Source: Natrinema longum (GTDB taxonomy: Archaea; Halobacteriota; Halobacteria; Halobacteriales; Natrialbaceae). From it: DNA of 64,000 nt. The position numbers and the translations under genes were made by a program. The stretch spans positions 930,001 to 994,000 of the forward strand of contig NZ_CP071463.1 of the NCBI RefSeq assembly GCF_017352095.1, given 5' to 3'. Shown one piece after another: positions 26,704-34,042 of this stretch (positions are counted from its first letter, which is position 1; every line of letters begins with the position of its first letter). The notes below the pieces were generated by a model, which was not told the DNA's origin, did no database searches, and saw only the letters and a program-made list of their open reading frames with translations.

Positions 26704-27648
26704 TCACTCGTCGTCGGCGAGTTCCGCCGCCGACAGCTCCGGCAGTCCCGCTTCGATCTCGTCGCGTCGGGCTTCCAGCCACTCGGGGAGGACGAGTCGC
26801 TCGCCGAGGGCCTCGCGGTCCTCGTCGACCGTATACCCCGGCTCCGCGGTGGCGAATTCGAAGAGAACGCCGCCGTGTTCGCGGACGTAGACGGATTCGA
26901 ACCACTTCCGGTCGATGATTTCGGTCGGCCGGAGCCCCTGTCCGGACAGGACGTCACGCCACTCGGGCTGGTCCTCCGCAGTCGTCCGGAACGCCACGTG
27001 ATGGACGGTCCCGGCACCGGGCTGGCCCCGGGGTGCCTGGGGCTCTTCGAGGATATCGACGACGTATCCGAGATCACCGCTGCTCTCGTATCGGCGGCGG
27101 CTGCCGTCCGCGCCGGTTTCGCTGTACCCCATCGTCTGCAGGACTTCCTGGGTCGGCCCGGCCGTCGCCAGCGACAGCGTCACGCCGAAGAAGCCCCGAA
27201 TCGCGTGCTCGTCGGGAACCGGCCCCTTGGGCGGATCACCGGCAGGTGCGTCGGCTCGAGCGACGAGTTCGAGCGGGAGGCCATCCGGATCCTCGACGGA
27301 AACGACGGTGTCGCCGAACCGGTCGTATGCTTCGGCGTCGATGCCGGCTGCTGCCAGCCGCTCCGTCCAGAACTCGACTGCCCGCTCGGGAATCAGGAAG
27401 GCGACCGCACTGGCCTGACCGGTGCCGACTCGCCCCTGTCGGGCGTCGGGATAGGGAAAGAACGTCATGCTCGTTCCGGGGCTCCCACCGTGGTCGCCGT
27501 AGAACAGGTGGTAGACCGAGACGTCGTCCTGATTCACGCTTCGTTTCACCAGCCGGAGTCCGAGCGTCTCGGTGTAGAACTCGAGGTTGCGGCGGGGATC
27601 GCTGCCGATGGCAGTTACGTGGTGAATGCCGGGAATGTCCGCGGGCAT
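26704..27648 (-). CDS. Ring-cleaving dioxygenase-like VOC protein (MhqO type)
   Basis: 314 aa with two fused VOC domains. Domain 1 opens IPGIHHVTAIGSDPRRNLEF and includes SVYHLFYGDHGGSPGTSMTF; domain 2 has GTVHHVAFRTTAEDQPEWRD and GVLFEFATAEPGYTVDEDRE, with candidate metal ligands H (IHHV), H (VHHV) and E (LFEFAT). This is the MhqA/MhqO family of ring-cleaving dioxygenases linked to quinone/hydroquinone detoxification in bacteria. The gene follows a decayed hydrolase and, with the winged-helix gene further upstream, looks like an Mhq-type locus. Confidence 0.85.
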   Translation of the reverse strand: MPADIPGIHHVTAIGSDPRRNLEFYTETLGLRLVKRSVNQDDVSVYHLFYGDHGGSPGTSMTFFPYPDARQGRVGTGQASAVAFLIPERAVEFWTERLAAAGIDAEAYDRFGDTVVSVEDPDGLPLELVARADAPAGDPPKGPVPDEHAIRGFFGVTLSLATAGPTQEVLQTMGYSETGADGSRRRYESSGDLGYVVDILEEPQAPRGQPGAGTVHHVAFRTTAEDQPEWRDVLSGQGLRPTEIIDRKWFESVYVREHGGVLFEFATAEPGYTVDEDREALGERLVLPEWLEARRDEIEAGLPELSAAELADDE

Positions 27649-27682
27649 ACGAGACTGTACGCGGTTCGAGTGGAATAATCCC

Positions 27683-28206
27683 GTGGCTGGCCGGGGTATC
27701 CCGGAAGAGCCCCTCGAACAACTCCTGTAAGTCGTCGGAGCTCATCCCCTCGATCGTCGAGGGGAGGCCGAGGTCGACGATCGTCTGGATCGGCCACGAG
27801 TCGTAACAGACCGCGTTCGAGAGGACGAGATCGTCGACCGCGTCGGGGTTGTGAGCGGCGTACCGCAGCCCCACGCCACCGCCGAGATCGTGTCCCACGA
27901 ACGTGATCGTCTCGAGACCCAGTTCCTCGAGCAGACCGTCGATCGTGGCCTCCTGTGCCCGGATCGAACGGTCGAAGCCTCGTGCATCGCCGCGTTCCCG
28001 TAGCCGATCATGTCCGGCGCGATGACTCTGTACTCGTCCGACAGCGGCGGTGCGACCTCGTGCCAGAGGAACGACGACGTCGGAATGCCGTGGCAGAACA
28101 CCACCGGCTCGCCGTCGCCGTCGTGGTTGTAGGCCGCCTCGAGGTCGTGGTCGTCGACGGTAACGATCGTCGTCTCCTGAACTTCGGATCAGGGGTCGTA
28201 CTCCAT
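27683..28206 (-). pseudogene. Degenerate alpha/beta hydrolase (haloalkane dehalogenase-like)
   Basis: The translated remains read VVFCHGIPTSSFLWHEVAPP and IAPDMIGYGNAAMHEA in one frame, then FDRSIRAQEATIDGLLEELG and FVGHDLGGGVGLRYAAHNPD in another. The second frame holds the nucleophile elbow GHDLGGG. A frameshift lies near 27985. At the 5' end a TGA is the sixth codon after the only plausible ATG (28206). At the 3' end similarity stops near 27683, leaving about 170 of the usual 280-300 residues, so the lid and catalytic His regions are gone. It is inactive as read unless the sequence has errors. Confidence 0.8.
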
Positions 28207-28383
28207 GCCGTGTCGCGCTGCCACGCCGGTGGCATTAGTGATCGGCGTCCGTCGGAATGCGGGCGGGTTCGTGTCGCCGAGTGCCGTTGCTCGAGGGACC
28301 CACAACGTCGTTGGGAGAGGTCGGATCGCCGAAAGCGGTTCGGGGCCGTCGTCCACGGGGCGGGAGCGGGTCGCTCGAGTCGA

Positions 28384-28671
28384 TCACGACTGCAGTTCCT
28401 GTCTCGCGTCCGCGAAGCGATCGGTGTTGAGGGAGTAGACGTGTTGTCTGGCGTCCGAAAAGGAGATCTGCGAGTCCACGAGGTCGTGGTCCTCGAGTTT
28501 GTTCATCGCGTAGCGAACCGTTCGAGTCGGGAGCAACGTTTCCTCGGCGAGTTGGGATTGCGTCAGCGATCCCTCGTGTGCGAGGACGGTCAACACGAGT
28601 TTGGCGCTCGGCGGAACGTCATCGACGGCAGCCGGCGCGGTTGTCGACGTGAGGACGACCTGTTCAGTCAT
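28384..28671 (-). CDS. Winged-helix MarR-like transcriptional regulator
   Basis: 95 aa, a single winged helix-turn-helix. Core residues: PPSAKLVLTVLAHEGSLTQS, QLAEETLLPTRTVRYAMNKL (recognition helix) and EDHDLVDSQISFSDARQHVY (wing). It lacks an obvious ligand-binding extension. It is encoded on the same strand as the hydrolase relic and ring-cleaving dioxygenase and could regulate that locus; that is inference from position. Confidence 0.82.
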   Translation of the reverse strand: MTEQVVLTSTTAPAAVDDVPPSAKLVLTVLAHEGSLTQSQLAEETLLPTRTVRYAMNKLEDHDLVDSQISFSDARQHVYSLNTDRFADARQELQS

Positions 28672-28775
28672 GTACCGGCCGTTCGCCGCGGACCGTCTTC
28701 AATGGACCTCGGCAGTGCATCGGGTTTGCACAGCCGTTGCCCGAGCGGCCGGGGGATCGAGCAGGGTAGCGGGGT

Positions 28776-29459
28776 TCACACCCCGAGCGCGTCGGCCAAC
28801 TCGTGGAACGATTCGACGGCCAGATCCGGCCGACCGGCGACCGATTCCCACGGTCGTCCCTTTCGATCGGCCCACACACCCTGCATACCGGCGTGTGTGG
28901 CACCCATGACGTCGTACCAGATGGCGGTGACGTGGACCATCTCGTCGATCGGCGTTCCGGTCCTCGCGGCCGCGTGACGATAGAGTTCGGCGGCGGGTTT
29001 GAACGTCGCTATCTCGTCAGCGCTGATCGTGTCCGCGAGGAGATCGTCGATGTCGGCGTGGTCGATCATCGACGACAGCATGTCTGGGTCGCCGTTCGAG
29101 ACGACATAACAGTCGTAGCCACCGTCCCGAAGCCGCTCGATTCCGTCTCGCACGTCGTCGAAGACCTCGAGTTCGTGGTAGACAGCCAGAATCTCGTCGC
29201 GTTCGTCTTCGGTGATGTCGACGCCGAACACGTCCAGCGCGTACTGGAGCGCGTCGCGGTTCATCTCGTAGAACGGCTGGTAGGCGTCGAGATAGTTCGC
29301 GACGAGCGTGTACTCGAGCGACCGGTAACGCCAGAGAGTCGATACCGGCTCGGGGTCGTCGACGCGATCGGCCAATGCCTGCGTGGCCGCATCGACGTCG
29401 ACGATGGTGCTGTAAGAGTCGAACGTGATCGTCGTGACGCGGTCAGGATCGAACGACAT
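28776..29459 (-). CDS. Haloacid dehalogenase type II-like HAD hydrolase
   Basis: 227 aa. The HAD motif I nucleophile is TITFDSYSTIVDVDAATQ, where D-S-Y-S-T replaces the usual DxDxT and matches the 2-haloacid dehalogenase subfamily. Motif II is CYVVSNGDPDML, motif III region ATFKPAAELYRHAA, motif IV WYDVMGATHAGMQGVWADR. L-2-haloacid dehalogenases hydrolyse C-halogen bonds; substrate here is not proven. ATG 29459 is preferred over the longer frame to 29561. Confidence 0.86.
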   Translation of the reverse strand: MSFDPDRVTTITFDSYSTIVDVDAATQALADRVDDPEPVSTLWRYRSLEYTLVANYLDAYQPFYEMNRDALQYALDVFGVDITEDERDEILAVYHELEVFDDVRDGIERLRDGGYDCYVVSNGDPDMLSSMIDHADIDDLLADTISADEIATFKPAAELYRHAAARTGTPIDEMVHVTAIWYDVMGATHAGMQGVWADRKGRPWESVAGRPDLAVESFHELADALGV

Positions 29460-29633
29460 TCGACCGAACCGTCGGTGCGAGCGCGGATAGCTCTCGGGTG
29501 ATCGTCTCGACTCGTGCCGTGTTAATACAAACGTCACCCGCCTTCCGTCGCCGGTTCGCACAGCGAAGCGGTCCGTGTGCTATCGATCGCCTCCACGAAC
29601 ACGGTTTTGTATCGTGCCACCGTGGGCCACGAC

Positions 29634-30335
29634 ATGACAGGGACGGCCGTCATCGCCGGCGTGGGTCCGGGACTCGGAGCATCGATCGCCAGGAAATTCG
29701 TCGCCGAAGGCTGTCGCGTGGGACTGTTCGCCCGCTCGGCGGACTTCCTCGAGGAGTTGGCGGCCGACCTCGGCGACGACGCACTGGCCGTTCCGACGGA
29801 CATCACGGATCCCGACGCGGTCGAGGCGGGGTTTCGAGCGGTTCGGGACGCCTTCGGCCCCGTCGATATCCTCGTCAATCACGCGAGCGGCGGGTCCTGG
29901 AAGGGGATCCGGGACATTTCGCCGGCGGAGTTCGAACGGGCGTGGCGCGTCTCGGCACGGGGCGGTCTGTTGTGTTCACAGCGGGCCGTCGACGACATGC
30001 TCGCCGAGGGCGGTGGCACGATCGTGTTCACCGGAGCGACCTCCGCGGTTCGGGGTCGCGGCGGCGCGGTCGGATTCAGTGCCGCCAAGTTCGCCGTCCG
30101 TGGACTGGCCGAGTCGATGGCTCGAGAACTCGGCCCCGAGGGGATCCACGTCGCCCACGTGGTGATCGACGGGCAGATCGAACCGCCACGGGTTCGTAAC
30201 TCACAGCCCGACCGCGACGAGGAGGAGTCTCTCGATCCGGACGCGATCGCCGACTCCTACTGGCACCTCGTCACGCAGGATCGATCGGCCTGGACGCTCG
30301 AACTCGACGTCAGGCCACACGTCGAGGAGTTCTGA
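29634..30335 (+). CDS. SDR-family oxidoreductase lacking the catalytic tyrosine
   Basis: 233 aa short-chain dehydrogenase fold. The cofactor motif is VIAGVGPGLGASIARKFVAE; the NAG-like motif is ILVNHASGGSWKGIRDISPA. The active-site block VGFSAAKFAVRGLAESMARE has Phe where Tyr of YxxxK is expected, while Lys is present; the serine region is TGATSAVRGRGGAVGF. The C-terminal block GPEGIHVAHVVIDGQIEPPR matches a known Tyr-lacking SDR group. So it may bind NAD(P)H without typical catalysis. The gene is preceded by no clear operon partner. Confidence 0.83.
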   Translation: MTGTAVIAGVGPGLGASIARKFVAEGCRVGLFARSADFLEELAADLGDDALAVPTDITDPDAVEAGFRAVRDAFGPVDILVNHASGGSWKGIRDISPAEFERAWRVSARGGLLCSQRAVDDMLAEGGGTIVFTGATSAVRGRGGAVGFSAAKFAVRGLAESMARELGPEGIHVAHVVIDGQIEPPRVRNSQPDRDEEESLDPDAIADSYWHLVTQDRSAWTLELDVRPHVEEF

Positions 30336-30405
30336 TCGGTCCGAACCGTCTCGCCGGAGCCGACGCGGACGCTCGAGCGAGCGCGATCGTTCCCCCGGAC
30401 GAGCG

Positions 30406-30411
30406 TTTATT
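30406..30411 (+). promoter_or_regulatory. TATA box of mgsA
   Basis: tttatt, about 26-29 bp before the ATG at 30435, so the mgsA transcript is expected to be leaderless. Confidence 0.55.
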
Positions 30412-30434
30412 TTCTGCGAGAGTAAAAGATCAGT

Positions 30435-30803
30435 ATGACGCGTGTCGCGTTGATCGCCCACGACGAAAAGAAACCGGATCTCCTCGAGTTCGCACGGGCC
30501 CACGAAGCGCAACTCCGAGCGTACGACCTGATCGCGACCGGAACCACGGGGAAACGGCTCATGGAGGGGACCGATCTCGAGGTCGAACGCAAGGAGTCCG
30601 GCCCCCTCGGTGGCGACCTGATGATCGGGTCGGAGATCGCGGAGGGAAAACTCGACGGGGTCGTCTTCCTCCGGGATCCGCTCCGGGCCCAGCCCCACGA
30701 GCCCGATATCTCGGCGCTGCTGCGGATCTGTGACGTCCACGACACGGCGCTGGCGACGAACCTCGCCTCCGCGGAGTTCCTCATCGAGGGACTGGCAGAG
30801 TAG
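30435..30803 (+). CDS. mgsA: Methylglyoxal synthase
   Basis: MgsA (122 aa) converts dihydroxyacetone phosphate to methylglyoxal, a bypass of lower glycolysis. Family blocks: MTRVALIAHDEKKPDLLEFA, YDLIATGTTGKRLMEG (phosphate binding), ESGPLGGDLMIGSEIAEGKL (the GGD aspartate is the catalytic acid/base in the characterised enzymes) and VVFLRDPLRAQPHEPDI. Length is normal for the family. It lies about 100 bp upstream of the KhtT/KhtU-like pair on the same strand. Confidence 0.93.
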   Translation: MTRVALIAHDEKKPDLLEFARAHEAQLRAYDLIATGTTGKRLMEGTDLEVERKESGPLGGDLMIGSEIAEGKLDGVVFLRDPLRAQPHEPDISALLRICDVHDTALATNLASAEFLIEGLAE

Positions 30804-30871
30804 CCATCAGCCGGTAGCGAGACGCGAGCGATCCGGATCAGCTACTGATTTCGTCTCCGCGACGGGAACGC

Positions 30872-30878
30872 TATTTAA
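30872..30878 (+). promoter_or_regulatory. TATA box of the khtT-like gene
   Basis: tatttaa, 25-31 bp before the ATG at 30903, so this gene also looks leaderless and has its own promoter separate from mgsA. Confidence 0.55.
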
Positions 30879-30902
30879 TGCGTCGGCTTCGAAGGGACTG
30901 GT

Positions 30903-31397
30903 ATGACAGTATACGAGAGCGACCTCCCCGGCGTCGGGAAGAAATTCGAGGTCGAACTCGAGGACGGCGAGCGGCTCGTCATCGTGACCCACAATACGGG
31001 GAAACGAGAGGTGTACCTGAAACCGGACGCGGACGCAGACAGCGAGAAGATCTTCGAGGCGTCGGACCGCCTCGCCCGCAAGATCGGCACGATCCTGGAG
31101 GGAGCGTACTTCCAACCGGTACAAGCCGAACAGGTGGAGACGATGCTCTCGGACGACACTTACCTCGAGTGGTACGGCGTCGCCGAGAGCGCCGAAATAG
31201 CAGGTCAGAGCCTCTCCGAGGCGAACATCCGCGGTCGGACGGGCGTCTCTATCGTCGCGATCCAGCGCGGTGAGGAGTTGATCTCGCCGCCGACGCCGGA
31301 AACCGTCCTCGAGGTCGGCGACACCTTGGTCGTCATCGGGGACCGCGAGGACTGCGCCCAGTTCGAGAACCTGCTCGGTGCCGGTCTCGAAGAGTGA
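30903..31397 (+). CDS. KhtT-like regulatory subunit of a cation/proton antiporter (TrkA-C domain)
   Basis: 164 aa. The N-terminal half (MTVYESDLPGVGKKFEVELE) matches KhtT/YhaT-type regulators; the C-terminal half is a TrkA-C (RCK_C) domain with EANIRGRTGVSIVAIQRGEE and TVLEVGDTLVVIGDREDCAQ. In Bacillus, KhtT regulates the K+/H+ antiporter KhtU in response to pH, nucleotides and electrophile stress. The antiporter gene follows at 34 nt. Confidence 0.88.
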   Translation: MTVYESDLPGVGKKFEVELEDGERLVIVTHNTGKREVYLKPDADADSEKIFEASDRLARKIGTILEGAYFQPVQAEQVETMLSDDTYLEWYGVAESAEIAGQSLSEANIRGRTGVSIVAIQRGEELISPPTPETVLEVGDTLVVIGDREDCAQFENLLGAGLEE

Positions 31398-31431
31398 TCG
31401 AGACAGATACCCTCGCTCGAGGTGAGCGCTA

Positions 31432-32763
31432 GTGGCGACCGAAACGGCGCTCGTCGACGTCGGGATTCTCTTTACCGCGGTCGCACTCGCCGGCGTCCTC
31501 TCGAGTCGGATCGACCAGTCGGTGATCCCGTTTTACATCGTCACCGGCGTCCTGCTGGGATCGAACGTGCTCGGCGAACTTCCGACCCTCGCGGGCAGCG
31601 AGATCGGAATCGGCGGTTTCGCGGTCACCGTTCCCGAGATCGCCGTCGGCGGCGTCGACCTCCTCGCAGCGCTCGGCGGGCTCGCACTCGGCGAAACCGA
31701 CTTCATCGTCGTCGGTGCGGAAATCGGGATCGTCCTCCTGTTGTTCTTCCTCGGGCTCGAGTTCAACCTGAATCGACTGATCGCGAGCAAGGACCGGATC
31801 GGCAAGGCCGGCTCCATCGATCTGGCCATCAACTTCGGTATCGGGCTGATCTTCGGGTACTTCGTCTTCGGGAGCTTCCTCGCGGCCTTTCTCACTGCGG
31901 GGATCGTCTATATCTCCTCGAGTGCCATCATCACGAAGTCGCTGATCGATCTGGGTTGGATCGCAAACGACGAGTCCGAGCCGATGCTCGGGACGCTCGT
32001 CTACGAGGACCTGTTCATCGCCGTCTATCTGGCGATCGTGTCCGCGCTCGTCCTCGGAGGCGGTGATATCGGCGACGCGACGGGACAGATCGCGGTCGCG
32101 ATCGGCGTCATCCTCGCGTTGCTCGCGCTCGTCACCTACGGAACCGGCACCTTTCAGCGCTTTCTCGACGCCGAGACGAACGAGTTCGTGGTCGTCCGGG
32201 CACTCGGCGTCACGATCCTGGTCGCCGGAATCGCGCTCGCGCTGGGCGTCAGCGAAGCCGTCGCCGCGTTCTTCGTCGGTATGGCCTTCTCCGCGACCGA
32301 TCACGTCCACGACCTGGAACGGTTACTCGAACCGCTTCGCGATGCCTTCGCGGCGATCTTCTTCTTCTGGATCGGACTCGTCACCGATCCGGGACTGTTC
32401 ACGCTCCCGATTCTCGGAATAATCGTCGCCGGCGTGATCGTGACGACGCCGACGAAGATCGTCAGCGGCTATCTCGGCGGGCGAATCTACGACCTCGACG
32501 ACCGCCGATCGCTCCGAGTCGGCTTCGGCATGGCCACCCGCGGCGAGTTCTCCCTGATTATCGCGAGCCTCGTCCTGTCGGGTGCAGGTACGGGTATCGC
32601 GGCCGGCACGGCCACCGACCTCTACGCCTTTGCCGTCGGCTACGTCCTCGTCATGAGCATCCTCGGTACGTCGCTCATGCAGTACTCGAGCCGGATCGAA
32701 CCCGTCGCCGTCTCGCTGCTCGAGCGGCGACGTGCGGGGGCGACTCGACCGCCGAACGACTGA
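31432..32763 (+). CDS. KefB/KhtU-type potassium (cation):proton antiporter
   Basis: 443 aa, CPA2 family, about 12 membrane helices. Seen: AGVLSSRIDQSVIPFYIVTG, IVLLLFFLGLEFNLNRLIAS, LGVSEAVAAFFVGMAFSATD and RVGFGMATRGEFSLIIASLV. It ends after the membrane domain, with no fused TrkA-N/RCK, so the KhtT-like protein upstream supplies regulation. The start is GTG at 31432. In Bacillus the KhtTU system releases K+ to acidify the cell and survive methylglyoxal; the upstream mgsA here fits. Confidence 0.88.
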   Translation: MATETALVDVGILFTAVALAGVLSSRIDQSVIPFYIVTGVLLGSNVLGELPTLAGSEIGIGGFAVTVPEIAVGGVDLLAALGGLALGETDFIVVGAEIGIVLLLFFLGLEFNLNRLIASKDRIGKAGSIDLAINFGIGLIFGYFVFGSFLAAFLTAGIVYISSSAIITKSLIDLGWIANDESEPMLGTLVYEDLFIAVYLAIVSALVLGGGDIGDATGQIAVAIGVILALLALVTYGTGTFQRFLDAETNEFVVVRALGVTILVAGIALALGVSEAVAAFFVGMAFSATDHVHDLERLLEPLRDAFAAIFFFWIGLVTDPGLFTLPILGIIVAGVIVTTPTKIVSGYLGGRIYDLDDRRSLRVGFGMATRGEFSLIIASLVLSGAGTGIAAGTATDLYAFAVGYVLVMSILGTSLMQYSSRIEPVAVSLLERRRAGATRPPND

Positions 32764-32861
32764 GCGCTTGGAACCGTCGTCCCCAGTCACACAGGGCGTG
32801 ACAGCCACCGGTTCCGATCGGAAGGGATAGCTTCAACTCGCTCGAGCCCCCTCTCACGCCT

Positions 32862-33521
32862 ATGCCACAGGCGGTCGTCTTCGACCTCGATTACACGCTC
32901 GCCGTTCCCGAACGGGATCGAGCGACCATCCTCGAGGAGGCCACGACCGCGGCGGGTGCGCCCTCGCTCACGCGCGAGTCATATCTCGAGGCCCACCGCC
33001 GGAACCTCACCACCGAGACGCGCGAACCCATCTTTGCCGACCTGCTCGCAGACACCGACAGCGATGCCGATCCGGCCGCCGTCGCGACGGCCTATCGCGA
33101 GACGATCGCCGACGACCTCGAAGCGCTGCCGGGCGTCGAATCCATGCTTGCAGCCCTCCGCGAGGAGTATCGCGTCGGCTTGCTCACGAACGGCCCCGTC
33201 CGCGCCCAACGAGACAAACTCGAGACCCTGGGCTGGGACGACGCGTTCGACGCCGCGCTGGTCACCGGCGAACTCGAGGCCGGCAAACCGGATCCGCGGG
33301 CGTTCGAGGCGATCGCAGCCGAACTGGGCGTCGACCCCGCCGACGCGGTCTACGTCGGCGACGAGGTCGAGGCCGACGTTCGCGGTGCGACCGACGCCGG
33401 AATGACCGCAATTCAGGTCTTGCTCGATGGCGGCCCCGACCCCGATCCGGGCGCAGCCGCTTCCGTCCACCAGGACGAGGTCGCGACTGCGGTGCCAGCG
33501 GTCCTCGCAACCCTCGAGTGA
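32862..33521 (+). CDS. HAD-family hydrolase
   Basis: 219 aa, HAD subfamily IA. Motif I VVFDLDYTLAVPERDRA (DxDxT), motif II GLLTNGPVRAQRDKLE, motif III KPDPRAFEAIAAELG, motif IV YVGDEVEADVRGATDAGM. It resembles phosphoglycolate-phosphatase-like members, but substrate is open. A helical cap lies at residues ~18-80. Confidence 0.87.
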   Translation: MPQAVVFDLDYTLAVPERDRATILEEATTAAGAPSLTRESYLEAHRRNLTTETREPIFADLLADTDSDADPAAVATAYRETIADDLEALPGVESMLAALREEYRVGLLTNGPVRAQRDKLETLGWDDAFDAALVTGELEAGKPDPRAFEAIAAELGVDPADAVYVGDEVEADVRGATDAGMTAIQVLLDGGPDPDPGAAASVHQDEVATAVPAVLATLE

Positions 33522-33636
33522 GACGGCCCCGCTGTACTCCGGAACGGCGACAGCCGGTCGACGAGACGACCGAGCGGTGAGCGACCGCTGACCGCTCGAG
33601 TCCGACGGCACTGGGGCGGTAATGGCTGTGAAAAGC

Positions 33637-33774
33637 ATGCCCGGGGAGGGCTCCGAACCACGGAAAGACTCACTCCGTTCGTCTTTCCTGCCTTCACCTC
33701 GCTTCGCTCGGTGAAGACCACCGGGTTCTCCGCCTCCCCGGGTATTTTCGCGGCGTCGTCACTCACTACGTTCG
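33637..33774 (+). repeat. Partial tRNA-Met copies and hairpins downstream of tRNA-Met
   Basis: A 23-bp exact copy of the tRNA-Met 3' end (33637-33659; native match 33789-33811) lies 152 bp away in the same orientation. A second, inverted 18-bp copy (33733-33750 against 33784-33801, one mismatch) sits between. Three 13-bp motifs ctcRctNcgYtcg occur at 33669-33681, 33698-33710 and 33762-33774. The first two are flanked by arms forming hairpins (gaaagac/gtctttc, cttcacc/ggtgaag). No coding sequence is evident in 33522-33789. Confidence 0.78.
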
Positions 33775-33789
33775 TGGCTCCTTCGAAAA

Positions 33790-33940
33790 TGCCCGGGGAG
33801 GGCTCCGAACCCTCGATCTCCGCATGTCCCAGGTTCGAGGCTCGGCAGTCCTCGCGGGACACGGAGGCTTCCAAGGCGAAACCGCACCGAATCTCTGAAC
33901 CCTATGAGTGCGGCGCTATGTCCAGCTAAGCCACCCGGGC
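33790..33940 (-). tRNA. tRNA-Met (elongator, anticodon CAT) with intron
   Basis: Acceptor stem GCCCGGG (5' at 33940) pairs with CCCGGGC next to discriminator A (33790). The D arm, the T arm GAGGG-TTCGGAG-CCCTC and the variable region AGATC are standard. The anticodon stem is CCGCA/TGCGG and the loop CTCATAA is interrupted one base after the anticodon by a 77-nt insert at 33826-33902. An intron at this place is known for haloarchaeal elongator tRNA-Met. No CCA is encoded. Confidence 0.93.
33826..33902 (-). other. tRNA-Met intron (about 77 nt)
   Basis: Inserted between position 37 and 38 of the anticodon loop. The ends should form a bulge-helix-bulge with exon bases, cut by the archaeal splicing endonuclease. 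The boundary could shift by a base or two since the flanks share bases. It contains no recognisable ORF or C/D-box guide. Confidence 0.75.
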
Positions 33941-34042
33941 TCGGTTACGGGTAGTGCGGTGTGTTTCTTTAACCTTTGTATTCGAAGTCGCCGTGCAACG
34001 TGGACCCACGGATTTATCACACGGTATTACGAACTGCGGGGC

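Noticed and set aside
30786-30902. mgsA and khtT as one tight operon
   Set aside because: A 100-bp gap holds a separate TATA box, so shared transcription is not shown by the sequence.
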